Source: Gammaproteobacteria bacterium (GTDB lineage Bacteria; Pseudomonadota; Gammaproteobacteria; GRL18). Taken from it: a stretch of DNA of 11,268 nt. Below the pieces are notes generated by a model. That model saw only the letters and a list, made by a program, of their open reading frames with translations, had not been told where the DNA came from and did not search any database. The position numbers were made by a program, and so were the translations under genes. This document shows positions 6,692-11,268 of the stretch, piece after piece. The stretch covers positions 1 to 11,268 of the forward strand of contig JALTKC010000471.1 of NCBI GenBank assembly GCA_027076245.1, written 5' to 3'. How positions within the stretch are numbered: position 1 is the stretch's first letter; each line of letters opens with the position of its first letter.

Positions 6692-7141
6692 ATGAAATTG
6701 ATCATAGTTTTTCGGAATCTGGTGCCTGTTTTATGTTTGACGGCTTCACTTAATGTTTATGCCCAGGAGCCAATGCCGGCCGCACCGGTGCAGGAAGATA
6801 CGACCATTGAACAGCAGTTACTGGGCGCTATGGTGGAAGTGACCATTATGGCCTTTGAAAACCCCCGGGCCAAAGAAACCCTTAACCAGTTTTCTGAATT
6901 TATTAAAGATGAATACACGTATCAGTTTATTATCCAGAAAATCGATAAATTTATTCTGACCAATGAACTGGATGAGTATGAAGAGCAGGCTGAAGCATTA
7001 AAAGATGCTCTGACCAAAATGCGTGAGCTGTATATTGAGTCTGAAAAGAAAGCGGTGGATAATTATCAGCAGCTCAAAGAAGAGCATGAACAACAGAAAA
7101 AAGAGCAGGAACTGAAAGAGAATAATATTATTGAGGTATAA
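6692..7141 (+). CDS. Small exported coiled-coil protein, unknown function
   Basis: I do not recognise this protein. It has 149 residues when started at ATG 6692, which has TAAGGTGG upstream; a GTG at 6680 overlaps that ribosome site and is less likely. Residues 1-24 form a signal peptide (MKLIIVFRNLVPVLCLTASLNVYA) with probable signal peptidase I cleavage after NVYA, so the mature protein should be periplasmic or secreted. A short Pro/Ala/Glu linker follows, then a mixed helical part (38-92, QQLLGAMVEVTIMAFENP, FSEFIKDEYTYQFIIQKIDKF), and from about 93 a highly charged Glu/Lys/Gln-rich helix likely to form a coiled coil to residue 146. There is no Cys in the mature protein and no enzyme motif. 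It starts 22 bases after the spoT stop with no terminator between, so it is probably cotranscribed with spoT. It occupies the place of trmH in E. coli. Confidence 0.75.
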   Translation: MKLIIVFRNLVPVLCLTASLNVYAQEPMPAAPVQEDTTIEQQLLGAMVEVTIMAFENPRAKETLNQFSEFIKDEYTYQFIIQKIDKFILTNELDEYEEQAEALKDALTKMRELYIESEKKAVDNYQQLKEEHEQQKKEQELKENNIIEV

Positions 7142-7157
7142 TTTCTGACGTACCTGG

Positions 7158-7182
7158 TTCCTTCTCCCTCCGGGAGAGGGAA
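7158..7182. repeat. REP-like GC-rich hairpin
   Basis: TTCCTTCTCCC (7158-7168) and GGGAGAGGGAA (7172-7182) pair over 11 bp with a single G-U wobble around a TCC loop. No T-run follows on either strand, so it is not a typical intrinsic terminator. The CCCTCTCCC / GGGAGAGGG core resembles short palindromic intergenic repeats scattered in many proteobacterial genomes; whether it is repeated elsewhere in this genome cannot be seen here. In an RNA reading through from spoT it would make a strong hairpin, 17 bases after the upstream gene stop, that could shield upstream RNA from 3' exonucleases. Confidence 0.6.
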
Positions 7183-7229
7183 TATGAACGGGAAGATATG
7201 GACACTAATCATAAAGAAGGAATATTTGA

Positions 7230-7817
7230 ATGTACTACAAATGGCTAATCCGTTTTGCACTATTCATCACTTTATTATTTGTAGCAGTCTGCTCAACCGC
7301 ACAGACAAAGGTGGCGGAACAGGGCGGATCAGTACAATGTAAAGATCCCCGTCCCCAGATATGTACCATGAACTACGATCCGGTCTGTGGTCTGCATAAG
7401 GATCATTCAACCAAAACCTATAGTAACGGCTGCGATGCCTGCGCTAACGCTAAAGTTATTTCATGGAGCAAGGGCAAGTGTCCCCAGACCACCCATACAC
7501 TGACCAAAGAAGAAGTACTAAAACTGTTTTCAGGCAATACCTATGTTGCGGAAATACCCTCACGCAAAATCACCATGACTGTGTATGTGGATCCCGACGG
7601 CACACTCAGGGGAATGCAGAATAAGCATAAGTTTACTTCTAAATGGGCCGTTAATGACAGGGGGGAAATGTGTGTCAGTTATAAAACCCGTATGTCCTGC
7701 CGTCAGGTCATTGAACAGAACGGCCAGTATAAAAAAGTTAAAACCACTGACAGCGGTGAGACCGTTGTGCTGATCAATTATCAGTCCTTTACACCGGGTA
7801 ACCCCAATAACTACTAA
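7230..7817 (+). CDS. Exported Kazal-domain protein
   Basis: A 195-residue exported protein. Residues 1-24 are a signal peptide, with cleavage most likely after CSTA; Cys21 lies in a poor lipobox (VAVC), so lipoprotein processing is unlikely but possible. Residues 37-84 are a Kazal-type fold: Cys37, Cys45, Cys53, Cys68, Cys71 and Cys84, with the telling C-x7-C spacing, TMNYDPVCG, then TYSNGCDAC and WSKGKC. Kazal domains are classically serine protease inhibitors, with the reactive loop after Cys2 (here CTMNYDPVC), but bacterial copies are poorly studied and inhibition is inferred. The C-terminal part (about 95-190) is a separate, probably beta-rich domain with GNTYVAEI, VDPDGTLRG, KWAVNDRGEMCVSY and a second Cys157; I cannot name its family with confidence. 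The start is ATG 7230 with a strong AAGAAGGA 8 bases upstream. recG follows after 4 bases. Confidence 0.85.
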   Translation: MYYKWLIRFALFITLLFVAVCSTAQTKVAEQGGSVQCKDPRPQICTMNYDPVCGLHKDHSTKTYSNGCDACANAKVISWSKGKCPQTTHTLTKEEVLKLFSGNTYVAEIPSRKITMTVYVDPDGTLRGMQNKHKFTSKWAVNDRGEMCVSYKTRMSCRQVIEQNGQYKKVKTTDSGETVVLINYQSFTPGNPNNY

Positions 7818-7821
7818 AACC

Positions 7822-10038
7822 ATGCCTGCAGAGGATGATAAGCACTGGCTTGAGCAGCCGGTTATTGTCTTAAAAGGAGTAGGGGAGAAACTGCAGGAGC
7901 GTTTTGCACGACGCAAACTGTTTACTCTTAATGATCTGCTGTTTCACCTGCCCGTGCGTTATCTGGACAAAACCCGGGTTCAGCCTCTTGCTGCTGTTAG
8001 AATCAATGACTCTGCACTGGTGCGTGGCGCACTGTTAAGCTGCAAAACTCATTATGCCCGCCGCCCGGTTATGACCTGTCAGATCTCGGACGGCAGCGCT
8101 GTGCTGACCCTGCGTTTTTTTCACTTTAATCAATCACAGACTCGGGCTCTGGCCAGAGCACTGGAAACAGGTCAATGGCTGAGCTGTTTCGGAGAAATTA
8201 AACGGGGTCGACAGGGGCTGGAAATGACCCATCCGGAATACCGGATAATTGCTCAAGACCAGATCATTCAGGTGCAGGAGCATCTGACACCGGTTTATCC
8301 CACAACGGAAGGGCTTTCCCAGACCGCCCTGCGTAATGCCATTGCCCAGGTTATTGAGCGATTGAAACAACAGCAGAAAAACAATAGTCAGCATGAACTT
8401 ATCATGGATTTTCTGCCTGAACCTATTCGCCGTGAACTGGCTCTGCCATCATTATCTCAGTGTTTATTATACCTGCATGAACCGCCGCCGGAATGCTCGG
8501 TATTTGAATTAACTGAAGGAGATGATCCCTGGCGGCAGCGACTGGTACTGGAAGAACTGCTGGCACATCAATTGAGTATGAAACAGATCTATCAGCAACA
8601 GACTCAGCATAAAGCCTGTACACTCAGAATAAATTCAGCTCGGTTATTTAACCGTGAAACGTCTCAAACTGAACAAAACAGCCCTGAGCTAATAAACAGC
8701 CCTGAGCCAATAAACAGCCTTAGCGCACAGTTTTTACAGCAGCTTCCCTTTACACTGACAAATGCGCAGCGGCGGGTTACAGAGGATATTGCTGAAGACA
8801 TGCGCCAGCCCCATCCCATGCAGCGTCTGGTTCAGGGGGATGTGGGTTCGGGTAAAACGGTGGTGGCGGCTTTATCAGCCCTGTTTGCCATAGAAAATCA
8901 TTGTCAGGCGGCCTTAATGGCACCGACAGAATTACTGGTCGGACAGCATTATGATAACTTCAGGCAATGGTTTACAGAGCTGGATATTAATATTGCATTT
9001 TTATCGGGTAAAACTACTGCCAGAGAGCGCAGGGAAGCTCTGGAGGCTATTGCTGATGGTACAGCACAAATGGTTATTGGTACTCATGCCCTGTTTCAGG
9101 ATGAGGTGACTTTTAATAACCTGGGGCTGGTGATTATTGATGAACAGCATCGCTTTGGTGTGCATCAAAGACTGTCCCTTCTGGCCAAGGGTAAAAAACA
9201 GGCGCAGCAGATAATTTATCCGCATCAGCTTATTATGACGGCTACACCCATTCCCAGAACCCTGGCCATGACCGCCTATGCCGATCTGGACTGTTCAGTA
9301 ATTGATGAACTCCCGCCGGGAAGAACACCAGTGGATACGGTGGTAATAGGACAGCAGCGTCGGGAGGAGGTACTGGCAAGGGTGCACCAGGCCTGTTTAA
9401 ATGGCCGGCAGGCCTACTGGGTATGTACCCTGATTGAAGAGTCTGAGGTGTTGCAGTGTCAGGCCGCGGAACAAAGTTATGCACTGCTGCGAGAGCAGTT
9501 GCCTGATCTGGCCATTGGGCTGGTGCATGGCCGTATGAAAGCGGCTGAAAAGCAGGCGGTCATGACAGCGTTTAAGGCAGGTCGTCTGGCTTTGCTGGTG
9601 GCTACAACTGTTATTGAGGTGGGTGTGGATGTGCCCAATGCCAGTTTAATGATCATAGAAAATGCCGAACGTCTGGGCTTGTCGCAACTGCATCAACTGC
9701 GTGGCCGGGTCGGGCGGGGCAGTCAGGCCAGTGCCTGTGTGCTATTGTATGGACAGTCCCTGTCAAAAAACGGTAAGGCGCGTTTAATGACTCTGCGTGA
9801 AACCAGTGATGGTTTTGAGGTGGCCCGTAAGGATCTGGAGCTCAGGGGGCCGGGGGAGATTCTGGGCACCCGTCAGACCGGTCTGGCAGAAATGAAAATT
9901 GCTGATGTGATCAGGGATCAACATTTAATACCAAAGGTTAATGATATTGCACTGCGTATGCTCAGAGACTATCCTGAAGCCGTAACACCGATTATTAACC
10001 GATGGATTGGACACAGTGTGGAATATCAGAATGTCTAA
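7822..10038 (+). CDS. recG: ATP-dependent DNA helicase RecG
   Basis: A double-stranded DNA translocase that remodels stalled forks, R-loops and Holliday junctions and takes part in recombination repair. Order of parts: the N-terminal wedge/OB region (about 15-160, FHLPVRYLDKT, MTCQISDGSAVLTLRFFHF, EMTHPEYR, LTPVYPTTEG); helicase motif I GDVGSGKT at 339-346; motif Ia MAPTELL; DEQH 440-443; TATPIPRT 473-480; then the second helicase lobe with VHGRMKAAEKQAVM, ATTVIEVGVDVPN and QLRGRVGRG (625-633); and the TRG region GPGEILGTRQTG (677-688). The length of 738 residues exceeds E. coli RecG (693); about 26 of the extra residues lie in the linker before the helicase core, around residues 255-305, and include a small tandem repeat. 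The start at ATG 7822 has no clear ribosome site and lies 4 bases after the Kazal gene stop, which suggests translational coupling. Confidence 0.97.
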   Translation: MPAEDDKHWLEQPVIVLKGVGEKLQERFARRKLFTLNDLLFHLPVRYLDKTRVQPLAAVRINDSALVRGALLSCKTHYARRPVMTCQISDGSAVLTLRFFHFNQSQTRALARALETGQWLSCFGEIKRGRQGLEMTHPEYRIIAQDQIIQVQEHLTPVYPTTEGLSQTALRNAIAQVIERLKQQQKNNSQHELIMDFLPEPIRRELALPSLSQCLLYLHEPPPECSVFELTEGDDPWRQRLVLEELLAHQLSMKQIYQQQTQHKACTLRINSARLFNRETSQTEQNSPELINSPEPINSLSAQFLQQLPFTLTNAQRRVTEDIAEDMRQPHPMQRLVQGDVGSGKTVVAALSALFAIENHCQAALMAPTELLVGQHYDNFRQWFTELDINIAFLSGKTTARERREALEAIADGTAQMVIGTHALFQDEVTFNNLGLVIIDEQHRFGVHQRLSLLAKGKKQAQQIIYPHQLIMTATPIPRTLAMTAYADLDCSVIDELPPGRTPVDTVVIGQQRREEVLARVHQACLNGRQAYWVCTLIEESEVLQCQAAEQSYALLREQLPDLAIGLVHGRMKAAEKQAVMTAFKAGRLALLVATTVIEVGVDVPNASLMIIENAERLGLSQLHQLRGRVGRGSQASACVLLYGQSLSKNGKARLMTLRETSDGFEVARKDLELRGPGEILGTRQTGLAEMKIADVIRDQHLIPKVNDIALRMLRDYPEAVTPIINRWIGHSVEYQNV
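8677..8720 (+). repeat. 18-bp tandem repeat inside recG
   Basis: Two in-frame 18-base units (8677-8694 and 8695-8712) differ at one position, and a third partial unit begins at 8713. They encode NSPELI-NSPEPI-NSL at residues 286-300, in the linker between the wedge region and the helicase core. It looks like recent slippage in a tolerant linker. Confidence 0.9.
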
Positions 10039-11268
10039 TAACAGAAATAGCTATAAACGGGTTTTATTGATCTGCCTTGCAATCGGCTTATTGTTTAGCC
10101 AGTTTACCAGCCAGACCTGGGCGGCAGTTTATAAATGCGAAGATGACTATGGAAATATTATTTTTTCAGATGAGCCCTGTAAAAAAGGCCAGTCAGGAAC
10201 ACAACTGCGCTGGCTTAAAAATACCCATTCCGGTTCCAAATCAAAAAATAATAAGGCTTTAACCCAGGAACAGAAAACCGCCCGCAAGGCAAAAAAGAAC
10301 AATAAGGCTTATGTTCTGCTGTCTTTATTAACCACCACCAAACTGGAACTGGAAACTGCTACTCTGCGCAGTTATCTGAATGGTGAAGCGTCCGAACACC
10401 CTGAACTGATGCTGCCCGATGGCATAGTGGTGGATCTGCTGGATGTGGATAAAATGCTGATCAACTACAAGCTGGGTTCTGATGAATTAACCGTGCATTT
10501 TATTATGCATGACGGCTATGAAGAAACCCGCGTCATCAAAAAACCGTTTCCGGTGCTCAGCGGTGAAGCCCGTCTGGGCAGTTTCAGCAAGTCTCTGGAA
10601 GACATTAAACAGATAGAATTCTTTAATTCACAAAAACTGCGTAAAAAGCGTAACAAGGATCAGAAACAGAAAGAACTGGCTGAGAAAAATAAACAGAAAT
10701 CTCTGGGAGACAAGTCGGCTGTAGAACAGGCAATAAAAAATAAAGAGGAGGTTCCAGTCATAGAACTGGATCTGTCTAATGAAGTGGCTCCCGGTAAAAA
10801 TACATCGGTTAAGGAATTTACCAATATACCCGAGGCTAATACCGTTACTCAGAACTCAGTTAAAAATCCGGCAAGCGTTAATACAACTGAAACTGCCACA
10901 GCACCCAAAGCCAATGTTAAGCCCAGGATTAATGCTAAGCCCAGGATAAAAGTGGTTCCAAAAAATGCACCGGTGACCGATATTCCTAAACCGATGATTC
11001 ATTCTGTTGAGGGTAAACGTCTGCCACTGGTTTTTGCCAATGGTAAAACCACTTTCCTGAAACGGGGTACCCTGAGCAGTCGCAAGGGGGATAAAGCGGC
11101 ATCGTCGGGACTGTTTATTCTGAACAGTAAGGAGCAGATCCCCTATACCCAGATAAAAAGCATTCGTGTCCGGCCTACAGCGGACAAATCCCGTCTGGTA
11201 GTGGCGGTCGCCCTGAAAAGCGGTGAGATAAAAATGGAAAATATGTCCAGACCCTTTACCCGAATCCA
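10031..11268 (+). CDS. Exported DUF4124-like protein with duplicated domain (right end cut)
   Basis: The frame is open from ATG 10031 to the window end (412 codons, no stop). The ATG overlaps the last 8 bases of recG in another frame, typical of coupled genes. Residues 1-31 are a signal peptide (cleavage near TWA), so the protein is periplasmic or envelope associated. Residues 32-55 (AVYKCEDDYGNIIFSDEPCKKG) match the DUF4124 pattern YKxxDxxGxxxYSDxPC, with a Cys pair at 36 and 50. A probable folded domain covers about 125-200 (GIVVDLLDVDKMLINY, ELTVHFIMHDGYEE, LEDIKQIEFF). A Lys/Asn/Pro/Thr-rich disordered stretch spans 202-325, with a short repeat (VKPRINAKPRIK). From about 330 a second beta-rich region (LFILNSKEQIPYTQIKSIRV, LVVAVALKSGEIK) resembles part of the first domain. 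The function is unknown. The nearest family known to me is DUF4124; the rest is not recognised. Confidence 0.8.
   Translation, partial: MSNNRNSYKRVLLICLAIGLLFSQFTSQTWAAVYKCEDDYGNIIFSDEPCKKGQSGTQLRWLKNTHSGSKSKNNKALTQEQKTARKAKKNNKAYVLLSLLTTTKLELETATLRSYLNGEASEHPELMLPDGIVVDLLDVDKMLINYKLGSDELTVHFIMHDGYEETRVIKKPFPVLSGEARLGSFSKSLEDIKQIEFFNSQKLRKKRNKDQKQKELAEKNKQKSLGDKSAVEQAIKNKEEVPVIELDLSNEVAPGKNTSVKEFTNIPEANTVTQNSVKNPASVNTTETATAPKANVKPRINAKPRIKVVPKNAPVTDIPKPMIHSVEGKRLPLVFANGKTTFLKRGTLSSRKGDKAASSGLFILNSKEQIPYTQIKSIRVRPTADKSRLVVAVALKSGEIKMENMSRPFTRI

Noticed and set aside
7158..7182. Hairpin read as a rho-independent terminator of the spoT transcript
   Set aside because: There is no T-run after the stem on either strand, so a REP-like or processing element fits better.
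7230..7310. Lipoprotein signal in the Kazal protein (Cys21)
   Set aside because: Val at the -1 position and a charge-poor start make VAVC a weak lipobox; a signal peptidase I site after CSTA is better.
7560..7916. 118-codon minus-strand frame across the Kazal gene / recG junction
   Set aside because: It is opposite two supported genes and shows no recognisable protein features.
10077..10262. 61-codon frame on the plus strand just after recG
   Set aside because: It is out of frame inside the DUF4124-like gene, which has a signal peptide, a Cys pattern and an unbroken frame to the window end.
10918..10947. Repeated TAAGCCCAGGAT (18-base period) as a binding-site array
   Set aside because: It lies in frame within the low-complexity Lys/Pro linker of the DUF4124-like gene and is explained as a coding repeat with only two copies.
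1..11268. Search for tRNA, rRNA, CRISPR arrays, insertion sequences, att sites and toxin-antitoxin pairs
   Set aside because: No cloverleaf, regularly spaced repeat, transposase or integrase, or paired small toxin/antitoxin genes could be seen in the sequence.

Overview
The window is a stretch of gammaproteobacterial chromosome from an organism outside the Enterobacterales, with GC in the mid-40s percent by eye. No species can be named from the sequence alone. The backbone rph(-) / yicC(+) ... gmk-rpoZ-spoT ... recG(+) is the order I know from Escherichia coli. Every core protein is full length, apart from rph at the left edge, and carries its catalytic motifs. There is no transposase, integrase, tRNA, rRNA or CRISPR array, and no non-coding gap exceeds about 140 bases.

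Left part (1-2391): the 5' end of rph (RNase PH, minus strand, cut by the window edge) and a eukaryotic-type Ser/Thr protein kinase upstream of it on the same strand. The kinase is divergent from yicC, which encodes an endoribonuclease-family protein. The 135-base kinase/yicC gap holds back-to-back candidate promoters; a perfect 6-bp inverted repeat overlaps the kinase -10. rph has its own extended -10 promoter.

Middle (2422-6669): a DMT/EamA permease on the minus strand faces yicC and is divergent from gmk. gmk (guanylate kinase), rpoZ (RNA polymerase omega) and spoT (bifunctional (p)ppGpp synthetase/hydrolase) follow in one direction. This is the classic guanine-nucleotide/stringent-response cluster. 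An 11-bp inverted repeat at the 3' end of gmk, a strong extended -10 promoter before rpoZ and a large stem-loop between rpoZ and spoT suggest separately tuned expression.

Right part (6692-11268): where E. coli has trmH between spoT and recG, this genome has two small exported-protein genes. One is a coiled-coil-rich periplasmic protein. The other has a bacterial Kazal-type domain fused to a novel-looking C-terminal domain. recG (branched-DNA helicase) follows, with an 18-bp tandem repeat in a linker. Its last codons overlap an exported DUF4124-like protein that runs off the right edge and seems to contain a duplicated domain.

Most of the window is ordinary housekeeping. The parts worth a second look are the accessory genes placed in the slots of this conserved neighbourhood (kinase, permease, the secreted pair, the DUF4124-like protein) and the RNA-level structures around spoT. 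I see no convincing new multi-gene system.
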